This document shows, one piece after another, positions 35,222 to 43,540 of a stretch of 64,000 bases of DNA (its first letter is position 1; each line of letters begins with the position of its first letter). Under the pieces are notes generated by a model. It made no database searches. It saw nothing but the letters and a program-made list of their open reading frames with translations, and was not told where the DNA came from. The position numbers and the translations under genes were made by a program. The stretch lies in NCBI RefSeq assembly GCF_017744255.1, contig NZ_JAGHQP010000006.1:1-64000 (forward strand), in the 5' to 3' direction. The DNA comes from Brevundimonas sp. A19_0. Its GTDB lineage: Bacteria > Pseudomonadota > Alphaproteobacteria > Caulobacterales > Caulobacteraceae.

Positions 35222-35583
35222 CACGAAGATTACATATTTCTAGATGGCTCGGCAGTTGCGAAGCGAGCCGAGTGCCGCCAGTCGCCGGCTTTGTGCAGAA
35301 GGCACCGTGCGGGTCGATCATCCACGTCGATCACGGATAGCGACGATGCCTACGCCTGTCATGACGGCCCGATGCCCAGACGCGCCACACCTTGCGGGCG
35401 ACGCGCCCAGATTAGCGGTGATTGCTGACGAGATGGACCTTCCCGCGCATCGAGGGTGAGCAGCCTTGTAGCGGGTCACTGTCAAACTCGCCCCGCACTC
35501 ACCTTCAACGATCACCGGTTGCCCAACGCGATCTCCGGTGTCATCGTTGGAATTGGTGCTGGCGGTACATAGCGGGGGCGTCA
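35222..35583. other. noncoding stretch without a supported gene
   Basis: Short reading frames exist on both strands (for example 35244-35459 plus and 35318-35584 minus), but neither has a good ribosome-binding site or a recognisable family. The minus frame has a few Cys residues loosely like a small zinc-ribbon protein and may be a degenerate remnant. Confidence 0.5.
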
Positions 35584-37287
35584 ATGCTTGCTTGGATCAT
35601 GGCCGGCCTAATGGTCGGGCCGCTACTGTATATCCTAGTGACTCTGTTCACACCGCGCCTAGCCGGCGTGGAGGACTATCAATTTGGCGCTCGGCGACTG
35701 AACCCAGCGGACGTCGTCGATAGTTCTATAATGTACGGCCTACAGGTCGCAGCGATCGCCCTCTTCGCAACTTGGGGGTATATCTACGGGCTCGCAGCTC
35801 TTATCGTACCGATATTTTGGATAGCCGGATATTTCCTGTTCAGCTGGGCGCTTTCTGACACCTTCCTTCAGCGTTTCGCAGCGGACACAGCCTTTAGGAC
35901 ACTGCACGGCTTCCTCGCGGATCACAACAAAGCTCGCTCCGTCTGCATCACCGCTGCTCTGATGACACTAGTGGGCCTAGCCGGTCCGGCGATGTTCGAG
36001 GCTTTCACTGTCGGGCGGTCGATCGCCGCAAGTGTACCGTCCTGGAGTCCAGCATCTGGGGCAGGACTTGCGCTCGCCTTCCTGTTCGTAAGCCTCGTTT
36101 ACATGATCCGTAGCGGCTTTCCAGGAGTCGTTCGACTGGATCAACTGCAAATGACTATCGGGTACGGGGGCTTTTGCGCGGCGTTTTCGGGGGCCCTAAT
36201 TCTCTTCCTTGAGCGTGTTGGCGCCGGGTTTGCGCTTTGGGTTAGTTTGTCAGGCCTACTGGCGGCGTCCGTGATCGCCATCCTAAAGGTCAGGTATGAT
36301 CTTGAAGTTAGGCGATATCTGAAGGATTTCGATCCGAAGACAGGGCCCCGCACCACTGCCGATTTTCTAGGGATCACATCCATCCTTGTCGGTATTATTT
36401 CCTTCGGCCTCTCCGCCGCCGCGTCATATAGGGCGTTGGGTTCGGCCCCTCTGTCGCCAGATCTAATCACCTTCGCCTCAAGTCAGTTCTCCTTCGGGTT
36501 CACCTTGCTAGCAACGGTTAGCTTGTTCATCGCGAATGCCCTGTATCAGTTCGTCGACGTCACCCAATGGCAGAGATTGCTATCGCTTGCAGTCGACAAT
36601 TCCGATTTGAAAGCTGCCGCAAAAATTTTGCGAGGGAACGTGATTACCGGCGGTGTGTGTAGCGGTATGACTTGGGTAATAGCTGTTCTTTTCGGGGTTT
36701 TCCTTGGCCAGCTACTACCTGGATCGGATGCATATAGCCTACTTTCAAGCTTTCTGAAGATGGTTGGCACGTTGCCTTCCGCGCACGCAGGCATACTCGC
36801 CTTCGTGTTTGTCGCCGCCCTTGTCGGGATAATGTTTTCGACATTGGATTCGCTGGTAGCGGCAACATCGTTCACTATACAGCAAGACATCCTTGGGGGA
36901 TTCGGGGGCCAGCACGCGCTCCTCGTTGCCCGATTTGTGACGGTTATTGTAGTTGCTATTCAGCTCGCCTTCTATTTGGCAATATCCGCCTTAGCGAACG
37001 ATCGCGTGGATGCAGTGCTCTACATCTGTTGGTCCTTCCAACTCGCAATGGTGCCGATCGTCGTTGGGCTCGTGATTGGCCGAGGGGGCGCTCACATTGC
37101 CCGGACTCTGGCAATGATTGTCGGCTGCCTTGGTGCGCTCACCCCGCTCGCCATTGGGTCAGCAGAAGCCGCCTACGAACTTAGTCCGTGGCTGGCAGTG
37201 GGAACCTCAAGCCTCGTCTATCTAGCCCTTGGCGGCTGGCGCCGGCGTCCTGCCTTGACGGACACAGCGGCGGGAGCAGCGCTATGA
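35584..37287 (+). CDS. sodium:solute symporter-like membrane protein
   Basis: A 567-residue protein with about 13-14 hydrophobic segments. GYIYGLAALIVPIFWIAGYFLFSWALSDTFLQRF, TLHGFLADHNKARSV and GIMFSTLDSLVAATSFTIQQDI resemble the solute:sodium symporter (SSS) fold, including the S-T-x-D-S type segment. The substrate is unknown. Codon use and GC content are clearly lower than in flanking genes, pointing to recent transfer. The two following small genes overlap or adjoin it, so this forms a three-gene unit. A weak GGGGG ribosome-binding site precedes the ATG. Confidence 0.75.
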   Translation: MLAWIMAGLMVGPLLYILVTLFTPRLAGVEDYQFGARRLNPADVVDSSIMYGLQVAAIALFATWGYIYGLAALIVPIFWIAGYFLFSWALSDTFLQRFAADTAFRTLHGFLADHNKARSVCITAALMTLVGLAGPAMFEAFTVGRSIAASVPSWSPASGAGLALAFLFVSLVYMIRSGFPGVVRLDQLQMTIGYGGFCAAFSGALILFLERVGAGFALWVSLSGLLAASVIAILKVRYDLEVRRYLKDFDPKTGPRTTADFLGITSILVGIISFGLSAAASYRALGSAPLSPDLITFASSQFSFGFTLLATVSLFIANALYQFVDVTQWQRLLSLAVDNSDLKAAAKILRGNVITGGVCSGMTWVIAVLFGVFLGQLLPGSDAYSLLSSFLKMVGTLPSAHAGILAFVFVAALVGIMFSTLDSLVAATSFTIQQDILGGFGGQHALLVARFVTVIVVAIQLAFYLAISALANDRVDAVLYICWSFQLAMVPIVVGLVIGRGGAHIARTLAMIVGCLGALTPLAIGSAEAAYELSPWLAVGTSSLVYLALGGWRRRPALTDTAAGAAL

Positions 37288-37721
37288 GCTTGCCTCCGCA
37301 AACATCACTTACGCATCAGAGTCAGATTGCGTCGACCGACGAAGCCTTCGGTGAAATCCTCCACTTTCTTTTTGGGCCGAACTCCATCCTGACTACCATC
37401 CATCTGGCGATACTTGTTTCGGGACTGGTGTTCGCGATCTGGGTTTATCGCATCAATCCCCAGAACCTGAGGTCGGACTTTCCATGCCGAGAGTTCGCGA
37501 CCGCCATCGTCGCCTCCGTCAAGGAGTCCGTCAGCGCATTCCTCACGATGTTCCTGATCGGGGGGGCAATGTTCTATATTGCTGTCGCGCTTGATGGGGA
37601 CGAGCTTCCGTCTAAGATGGTCCAACTGTTGACTTATGCGCCGATTATCGTGCTGGCCCTCAGTCAGTTCCGAGCCCTTTTCAAGGGGGTTCAGACCATC
37701 AAACATCATACGGGCCTTTGA
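37284..37721 (+). CDS. small membrane protein of the symporter cassette
   Basis: A 145-residue protein with three hydrophobic segments (about residues 36-53, 83-101 and 115-128). No family was recognised. Its ATG overlaps the symporter stop (ATGA), implying translational coupling and perhaps a subunit role. Confidence 0.7.
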   Translation: MSLPPQTSLTHQSQIASTDEAFGEILHFLFGPNSILTTIHLAILVSGLVFAIWVYRINPQNLRSDFPCREFATAIVASVKESVSAFLTMFLIGGAMFYIAVALDGDELPSKMVQLLTYAPIIVLALSQFRALFKGVQTIKHHTGL

Positions 37722-37722
37722 C

Positions 37723-38088
37723 ATGCCTCCCTGCGGCTATCGACCCCCAGCCATCTCTGGCATCGACGCTTTTCTGCGCGACAACCTGCAGTATTTCGTC
37801 GACCTTTACCGACCCAGGGGTTTGACCCCGAAGCAAGCCATAGAAGTTGAGATGGCCGAAATCTCGCGCATCCGGTCTGGCGATCGTGGTGGCGTTTGGT
37901 CGGCGTCTGTGGTCGAGACCAATAGGGTCTTCTACGAACAGCTTTCCCACTTAGAACCCACGGGTTGGGACGAAGTGCTTTTGTTCGGCCGACGGCTCGT
38001 CGACGAAGCGGCCCGAGATCTTCGATCTCTAACCCAGACCCCGAGCACCGAGGAGTTCGCCACGCAGGCCCTCGCCGTGGGCGAATAG
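37723..38088 (+). CDS. soluble hypothetical protein of the symporter cassette
   Basis: A 121-residue protein without signal or membrane segment. It has a central helical region YFVDLYRPRGLTPKQAIEVEMAEISRIRSG and the end DEVLLFGRRLVDEAARDLRSL. No family was recognised. It starts one base after the upstream stop, without a clear ribosome-binding site, so it probably depends on coupling. The three genes may form an unnamed transport or stress cassette. Confidence 0.65.
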   Translation: MPPCGYRPPAISGIDAFLRDNLQYFVDLYRPRGLTPKQAIEVEMAEISRIRSGDRGGVWSASVVETNRVFYEQLSHLEPTGWDEVLLFGRRLVDEAARDLRSLTQTPSTEEFATQALAVGE

Positions 38089-38261
38089 TTGCGGGTTCCG
38101 CTCACTGCATGTGCATCCGTGAGGCTCGTGGTAGGAAGGCGGCGGCGGGTTCCGGAACGATAGCGGTCGATCTTGAGCCAGGGGACGCTTCGGCGTCGGC
38201 GGCGATCGGCTGTGAAACGCCGGGCTTCCGTACAGAAGTTCCAGGCCCGCCCCCTCCCCCG

Positions 38262-38498
38262 TCAGACCGGATCGATCAGACCCGTGCGGACCGCCAGCGC
38301 GACCGCTTCGATCCGGGTGCGGACGCGCAGCTTGGCGCAGGCTTTTTCGAGGTAGCTGTCGACCGTTCGCGGAGATAGCCCAAGAATGGCGCCGATGTCG
38401 GAGGAGCTTTTGCCGCGGCTGACCCAGGCCAGGCATTCGGCCTCGCGCTGGCTGAGCGCCAAGGGTTCTTTAGGGTTCGGGATGGGTTCCAGACGCAT
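38262..38498 (-). CDS. solo LuxR-type helix-turn-helix protein
   Basis: A 78-residue protein that is only a LuxR C-terminal DNA-binding domain: LSQREAECLAWVSRGKSSSDIGAILGLSPRTVDSYLEKACAKLRVRTRIEAVALAVRTGL. No receiver or autoinducer domain is attached. The ATG at 38498 has GAGG upstream; an in-frame ATG at 38513 is also possible. A related protein is encoded at 49769-50035, before the conjugation operon. It could be a regulator of the divergent lasso sigma/FecR/receptor genes or of the island. Confidence 0.85.
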   Translation of the reverse strand: MRLEPIPNPKEPLALSQREAECLAWVSRGKSSSDIGAILGLSPRTVDSYLEKACAKLRVRTRIEAVALAVRTGLIDPV

Positions 38499-38513
38499 GG
38501 AGCATAACCTCAT

Positions 38514-39001
38514 GGTTGCGCCCCACTCCCCGTAAATCGCGTCGGTTTTGCAAGCAACGTCAGAGTCTTGCGGGCTATCCGCGACTTTCTTGCGGCCTTG
38601 GATTGGGACATCCGTTCGTGTGGGCGGCATCGCTTGCGGCCGGTCCCGCCGGCGCCTAAACGGTCCCGGTCGGGCGCCGTGAGATAGGCGCGGGGCTGGA
38701 GCCGGGGTTCGCCAATGGCGGAGGCGGCGCTCCGCGGCGAAGTAGCGGGCCTCTCGATCGCAGAGGATTCCAACGCCCGACCCCTCCGCCTTGCGTGTTG
38801 ATTCCATTTGATTCATGGTCGTCGAGTCGGCGTTCGCGCCGATAGGGGCTTGGAATCCCCTGTGCGATATCAAAACCCAACGACCCGCGCCCGCGCGGTC
38901 GTCGCTTGTCCAGCGGCCGAGCCCGTGCGTCGCGCGGCACTGATCGGCTGAGCTGTCGCGCCTGCGGATTCCGGCCTCGCCCTTGTGGCCGGAGGAGCGT
39001 G
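38514..39001. other. long noncoding divergent region
   Basis: About 490 bases between the solo LuxR gene and the sigma-factor gene hold no reading frame with a recognised family or good ribosome-binding site until the GGAGGAG before the sigma gene. It likely carries the promoters of both genes. No strong palindrome was found by eye. Confidence 0.5.
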
Positions 39002-39490
39002 GTGAGCAACGCCAAGGAGCTGGAGGCGGGGGCAGCGGACAGGCTGGACAGCCTGTTTCGCCGCTATGCGGCCTGGCTCGACGGGCGTCTGCGGAGTCGG
39101 CTCGGGCCGGACGAGGCGGCCGACATGGTCCAGGAGACCTATCTGCGGATCGCTCCCTATGACGGCGAGAGCATCCGCCACCCCAAGGCGTTCCTGCTGC
39201 GGGTCGCGCTGAACCTCGTGCGGGACGACCGTCGCCGGCAGGCGCGCCGCGCCAGGGTCCTCGACGAGCAACCGGCGGCCGAAGGCGAGGCCGCCTCGCA
39301 GCTCGACCAGGTCCTGCTCAAGCAGATCGTCCTGACGATGCCGCCGCTCTACCGCGACATCTTCGTGTTGAACCGCTTTGGCGGTATGACTTACCCGGAG
39401 ATCGCCCGCGCGCGAGGGATCAGCGTCAAGACCGTCGAGTGGCGGATGTCGAAGGCGCTCGAACATTGCGCGTCGCGGCTGGACGTTTAG
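39002..39490 (+). CDS. FecI-like ECF sigma factor
   Basis: A 162-residue ECF sigma factor of the iron-starvation/FecI type. Region 2: LDSLFRRYAAWLDGRLRSRLGPDEAADMVQETYLRI; region 4: MPPLYRDIFVLNRFGGMTYPEIARARGISVKTVEWRMSKALEHC. The GTG at 39002 follows GGAGGAGC. It is paired with a FecR-like gene 7 bases downstream and a TonB receptor with a signalling domain, so ligand binding outside the cell probably turns on the receptor/isopeptidase genes. Confidence 0.9.
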   Translation: MSNAKELEAGAADRLDSLFRRYAAWLDGRLRSRLGPDEAADMVQETYLRIAPYDGESIRHPKAFLLRVALNLVRDDRRRQARRARVLDEQPAAEGEAASQLDQVLLKQIVLTMPPLYRDIFVLNRFGGMTYPEIARARGISVKTVEWRMSKALEHCASRLDV

Positions 39491-39497
39491 GCGGGAC

Positions 39498-40487
39498 ATG
39501 ATGACGGTCGACGAGGACGCCGACATCCGACGCAAGGAGACCGCTTCCTGGTTCGCACGCCTGAACCAGCGCAAGGTCTCGGCCGCCGATATCAAGGCCT
39601 TCAGCGCCTGGCGGCGCGTTCCCGGGAACGCCGAGGCCTACGACCGCATGCAGCCGGTGTGGGAGGCGACCGAGACCCTGGCCGACGATCCGGAGATCGC
39701 CGCCCTGACCAGACAGGCCAGGGACGCCGCTTCTGCGCCCGCCCGCGCGCGGGCGCTGTTCTCGGACGTCCTCAAGCCGCTGGGCGCGGCCGGCGCCCTG
39801 GTCGCCGTCCTGGTCGTCGGCCTGGGGGTCTGGAGCCTGTCCCGACCAACCTCGTACGACACCGCGATCGGCGAGCAGCGCACGGTGCGGCTCGACGACG
39901 GCTCGCGGATCACGCTCGACACCGCTTCGAAGGTCGAGGTGCGCCTCGGCCGCGACCGGCGATCGGTCGCGCTGGTCGAGGGCCAGGCCCTCTTCGACGT
40001 CGAGGGCGACGCGGACCGGCCGTTCGTGGTCACCGCCGGCGACACCCGGGTGACGGCGCTGGGAACGCGCTTCGACGTACGCCGTGTCGGCTCAGGCGCC
40101 CGGGTCGTCCTCATCGAGGGTCGCGTCGCCGTGCGGGACGGACAAGGGTCCGACCGCGCCTGGTCGCTGGCGCCGGGACAGCAGGTCCTGACCGCCGCGC
40201 CGCGCCCGGCGGTCGCCGCCGTCGACGTGCCGACCGCGACCAGCTGGGCCAGCGGCCGCCTGACTTTCCGGGAGACGCCGATCGGCGAGGCCGTCGCCGA
40301 GGTAAACCGCTACAGTCCGCGCCCGATCGAACTGGAGGCGACCGAGTTCGCGGCCATTCGGGTGAGCGGCGTCTTCAACACCGGCGACGTCGACGGCTTC
40401 GTGGCTGCCCTGACCGATCTCTATCCTCTGCGGGCGACCCGCTCGGCGGACGGGACCATCGTCCTCTCGGACAGCGCCGCAAAATAA
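39498..40487 (+). CDS. FecR-like anti-sigma regulator
   Basis: A 329-residue inner-membrane regulator. The N-terminal DUF4880-type cytoplasmic domain contains KETASWFARLNQRKVSAADIKAFSAWRRVPGNAEAYDRM; one transmembrane segment is near residues 94-112 (LGAAGALVAVLVVGLGVWSL); the periplasmic FecR domain has RTVRLDDGSRITLDTASKV and VTALGTRFDVR. It would receive the signal from the STN domain of the receptor and control the sigma factor upstream. Order sigma-FecR-receptor is canonical. Confidence 0.93.
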   Translation: MMTVDEDADIRRKETASWFARLNQRKVSAADIKAFSAWRRVPGNAEAYDRMQPVWEATETLADDPEIAALTRQARDAASAPARARALFSDVLKPLGAAGALVAVLVVGLGVWSLSRPTSYDTAIGEQRTVRLDDGSRITLDTASKVEVRLGRDRRSVALVEGQALFDVEGDADRPFVVTAGDTRVTALGTRFDVRRVGSGARVVLIEGRVAVRDGQGSDRAWSLAPGQQVLTAAPRPAVAAVDVPTATSWASGRLTFRETPIGEAVAEVNRYSPRPIELEATEFAAIRVSGVFNTGDVDGFVAALTDLYPLRATRSADGTIVLSDSAAK

Positions 40488-40573
40488 ATCGCATACGGAC
40501 TTAGGGGGCCTCGCGCGCCCGGTCGTCTCTTCCCCATCCCGCATGACGACGGGTAGAAAACAGGGGGAAGACC

Positions 40574-43540
40574 ATGCGTAACGGTTTCAGTTCATCCGCG
40601 CTGGCCGCGTTGCTTTTGGCCTCGGCGCCGCCCGCCTTCGCACAGGCCGCCCAGGAGGCCGCGCGGCGCTACGAGATCGCGCCCGGCCCGTTGGACCAGG
40701 CTTTGCCCGCCTTCGCCCGGCAGAGCGGTCTGCAGATCCTCTACCCCGCCGCCCTCGTCGCCGGGCGCCGGTCTCCTGGGCTGAACGGGACCCACACCCC
40801 CGAAGCGGCCCTGGCCGCGGTGCTGAAGGACTCGGGCCTCGCCTGGCGCCGCAGCCGGCCGAACGTCTTCGTCGTCTACGACCCGGCCGCGCGGGCCGAG
40901 GCCGGCGCGCCGGAGCCCGAGCCCACCACGCTGGACGAGGTGGTGGTGACCGGCAGCCTGATCCGGGGGGTGGCCGACGGCCCCTCCCCGGTCGTCATGG
41001 TCACGCGCGAGGACATTGATCGCAGCGGCTACGCGACCGTGGCCCAGGCGCTCGCGGCCCTGCCGCAAAATTTCGGCGGCACGGCCAACGAAGGCGCGCT
41101 ACAGAACGGCGCCGACCGCAGCGCCACCAACGGCACCTTCGCCTCGGGCGTCAATCTGCGGGGCCTGGGCAGCGACGCCACCCTGGTGCTGATCAACGGC
41201 CGCCGCATGGCCGGCACCGGGGCCATGGGCGACTTCGCCGACGTCTCGACCCTGCCGACCAGCGCCATCAAGCGCATCGACGTGCTGCTGGACGGGGCCT
41301 CGGCCCTGTACGGCGCCGACGCGGTCGGCGGGGTCGTCAACATCATCCTGCGCGACGACTACGAGGGCGCCGAGACCCGGGTCCGGCTCGGCCAGACCGC
41401 CGACGGGGCCAGCGACGAATACCAGTTCGGCCAGACCTTCGGCCGGCGCTGGTCATCCGGCGGCCTGCTGGGAACCTACGAATTCTACGAGCGCGGCGCC
41501 CTGCCCGTGTCGGAACGGCGCCTGGCCGGGGACGCGGACCTACGATGGCGCGGCGGCTCGGACCGGCGGCTCAACTACGCCAGCCCCGGCAACATCGTCG
41601 TCTTCGATCCCGTCAGCGGCGGCTACGTCTCGGCCTACGCCATCCCCGCCGGCCAGGACGGGACGGACCTGGAGCCCGGCGACTTCCTCGCCGGCCAGAC
41701 CAATCTGAGCAACCAGCGGCTCGGCATGAACGTCCTGCCGCGGCAAACCCGGCACAGCCTGTTCGCGGCGCTGCGGCAGGACCTGGGATCGCGGGTCGTG
41801 CTCACCGCCGACGCCCGCTACGGCCTGCGCGAGTACGAAACTGTCTCGACGCCGCTGGCCATCCTGCTGACGGTCAACGGCGGCAATCCCTGGTTCGTGT
41901 CTCCGACGGGGGCGAGTTCGCACACCATCGCCTATTCCTTCGAGAACGACCTGCCGAACCCCGAGATCACCGGCGAGGCGGAGAGCTTCGGCGCCTCGGT
42001 CGGGGTCAAGGTTGACCTCTTCGACGACTGGCGGCTTGACGCCTACATCGCCTACGCCTCGGAGGCGGGCGAGAACCGCACCCGCGGCACGCTGAACTCG
42101 ACCTTCCTGCGCGAGGCCCTGGGCGCCGTGGCCGACAACCCCGCCACCCCGTTCAGCGCCGCGCGCGACGGCTATTTCAACCCGTTCGGCGACGGCGGCG
42201 GCAGCCCGGCGGCGGTGCTCGACTTCATCAGCTCTGGCCGCACCGCGACCCTGAGCGAAACCGGCGTCGCCTCGGCCAACCTGCAGGTCGACGGGACCGT
42301 GCTCACCCTGCCCGGCGGCCCGCTCCGGCTCGCCGCCGGGCTCTCCTTTCGCGAGGAGACCTTCTGGCGCCGCAACGACAGCTTCACCTCGGGGGTGACG
42401 CCCACCACCGGCGTCCCCACGGACTCGAGCCGGCGGGTGGCAGCCGTATTCGGCGAGCTGCGCATCCCGCTGTTCGGGGCCGACAACCGCCGGCCCGGCT
42501 TCGAGCGGCTCGAGCTTTCGATGGCGGCCCGGTTCGAGGACTATGAGGACATCGGCCAGACGACCAGTCCCAAGATCGGCGTCGTCTGGGGCCCGACCGG
42601 AGAGCTGACCCTGCGCGCCAACTACGGCGCCTCCTACCGGGCGCCGGCCCTGCGCGAGCTCAACGACGCGGCGCGGGCCAGCCCGACCTTCCTGCCGCGC
42701 GGCTCGCAGCAGGTCCTGTCGATGATCCTCTACGGCGGCAACCCGGACCTGGAGCCGGAACAGGCCGACACCTGGACCCTGGGGGCGGAGTACCGGCCCG
42801 CCTCCGTCGACGGCCTGCGTCTCAGCGCCAACTGGTTCCGCACCGACTTCGACAACCGCATCGGCCAGCCGACCTTCGAGAACATCCTCATCGCCCTGAC
42901 CGACCCCGCCCTGTCGCCGTTCGTGCGGCTGGTCGATCCACTCAACAACGCCGATGACCGGGCCGCCCTCCAGGCCATCCTCGACCTGCCGACCACCGGC
43001 TTCGCCGACGCCTTTCCGGCGACCTCCTACGGGGCGATCGTCGACGCCCGCTACGTCAACACCGCCCGCGTCGAGGTCGAGGGGGTGGACGTCAGCGCCG
43101 GCTACGATTTCGAGGTCGGGGCCAACGCCTTCGACCTGAACCTGGCCTTCTCCTATCTCGGCCGGTTCGACAGCCAGGCCACGCCCAAGTCGGCGGCCGT
43201 CTCCCTGCGCAACCGCCCCAACTATCCGGTCGGGCTGCGCGGCCGGGGCACGCTGGCCTGGTCGCGCGGCGACTGGGGCCTGTCCTCCTCGGTCAACTAT
43301 GTCGATGGCTACGAAGACCTGGCCGGCGCCCGGATCGACCCCTGGGCCACCCTCGACCTGCAAGTCCGCTATGAGCCGCAGTCCGGCCCGCTGCAGGGCA
43401 CGACCATCGCCCTCAACGTCCAGAACGCCTTCGACCGCGACCCGCCCTTCTACAACGCCCCCGAGGGCATCGGTTACGACGCGGCCAACACCAACGTCAT
43501 CGGCCGCTTCATCTCGCTGCAGCTGACCCGGGCCTGGTGA
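40574..43540 (+). CDS. TonB-dependent receptor with STN signalling domain (lasso peptide locus)
   Basis: A 988-residue outer-membrane transducer. After a signal peptide (about residues 1-24) comes an STN domain (YEIAPGPLDQALPAFARQSGLQILYPAALVAGRR) that contacts FecR, then a TonB box-like TLDEVVVTG, the plug domain (VNLRGLGSDATLVLINGRRMAG) and a C-terminal beta-barrel ending in a terminal Trp. In astexin-type loci a receptor of this kind is thought to import lasso peptides for degradation. The isopeptidase start overlaps its stop by one base. Confidence 0.93.
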   Translation: MRNGFSSSALAALLLASAPPAFAQAAQEAARRYEIAPGPLDQALPAFARQSGLQILYPAALVAGRRSPGLNGTHTPEAALAAVLKDSGLAWRRSRPNVFVVYDPAARAEAGAPEPEPTTLDEVVVTGSLIRGVADGPSPVVMVTREDIDRSGYATVAQALAALPQNFGGTANEGALQNGADRSATNGTFASGVNLRGLGSDATLVLINGRRMAGTGAMGDFADVSTLPTSAIKRIDVLLDGASALYGADAVGGVVNIILRDDYEGAETRVRLGQTADGASDEYQFGQTFGRRWSSGGLLGTYEFYERGALPVSERRLAGDADLRWRGGSDRRLNYASPGNIVVFDPVSGGYVSAYAIPAGQDGTDLEPGDFLAGQTNLSNQRLGMNVLPRQTRHSLFAALRQDLGSRVVLTADARYGLREYETVSTPLAILLTVNGGNPWFVSPTGASSHTIAYSFENDLPNPEITGEAESFGASVGVKVDLFDDWRLDAYIAYASEAGENRTRGTLNSTFLREALGAVADNPATPFSAARDGYFNPFGDGGGSPAAVLDFISSGRTATLSETGVASANLQVDGTVLTLPGGPLRLAAGLSFREETFWRRNDSFTSGVTPTTGVPTDSSRRVAAVFGELRIPLFGADNRRPGFERLELSMAARFEDYEDIGQTTSPKIGVVWGPTGELTLRANYGASYRAPALRELNDAARASPTFLPRGSQQVLSMILYGGNPDLEPEQADTWTLGAEYRPASVDGLRLSANWFRTDFDNRIGQPTFENILIALTDPALSPFVRLVDPLNNADDRAALQAILDLPTTGFADAFPATSYGAIVDARYVNTARVEVEGVDVSAGYDFEVGANAFDLNLAFSYLGRFDSQATPKSAAVSLRNRPNYPVGLRGRGTLAWSRGDWGLSSSVNYVDGYEDLAGARIDPWATLDLQVRYEPQSGPLQGTTIALNVQNAFDRDPPFYNAPEGIGYDAANTNVIGRFISLQLTRAW

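Noticed and set aside
35244-35584. Small frames upstream of the symporter cassette
   Set aside because: There is no ribosome-binding site and no recognised family on either strand; a faint zinc-ribbon-like Cys pattern is too weak to name.
41540-43363. 607-codon minus-strand open frame
   Set aside because: It is antisense to the TonB receptor barrel and shows no recognisable domain.
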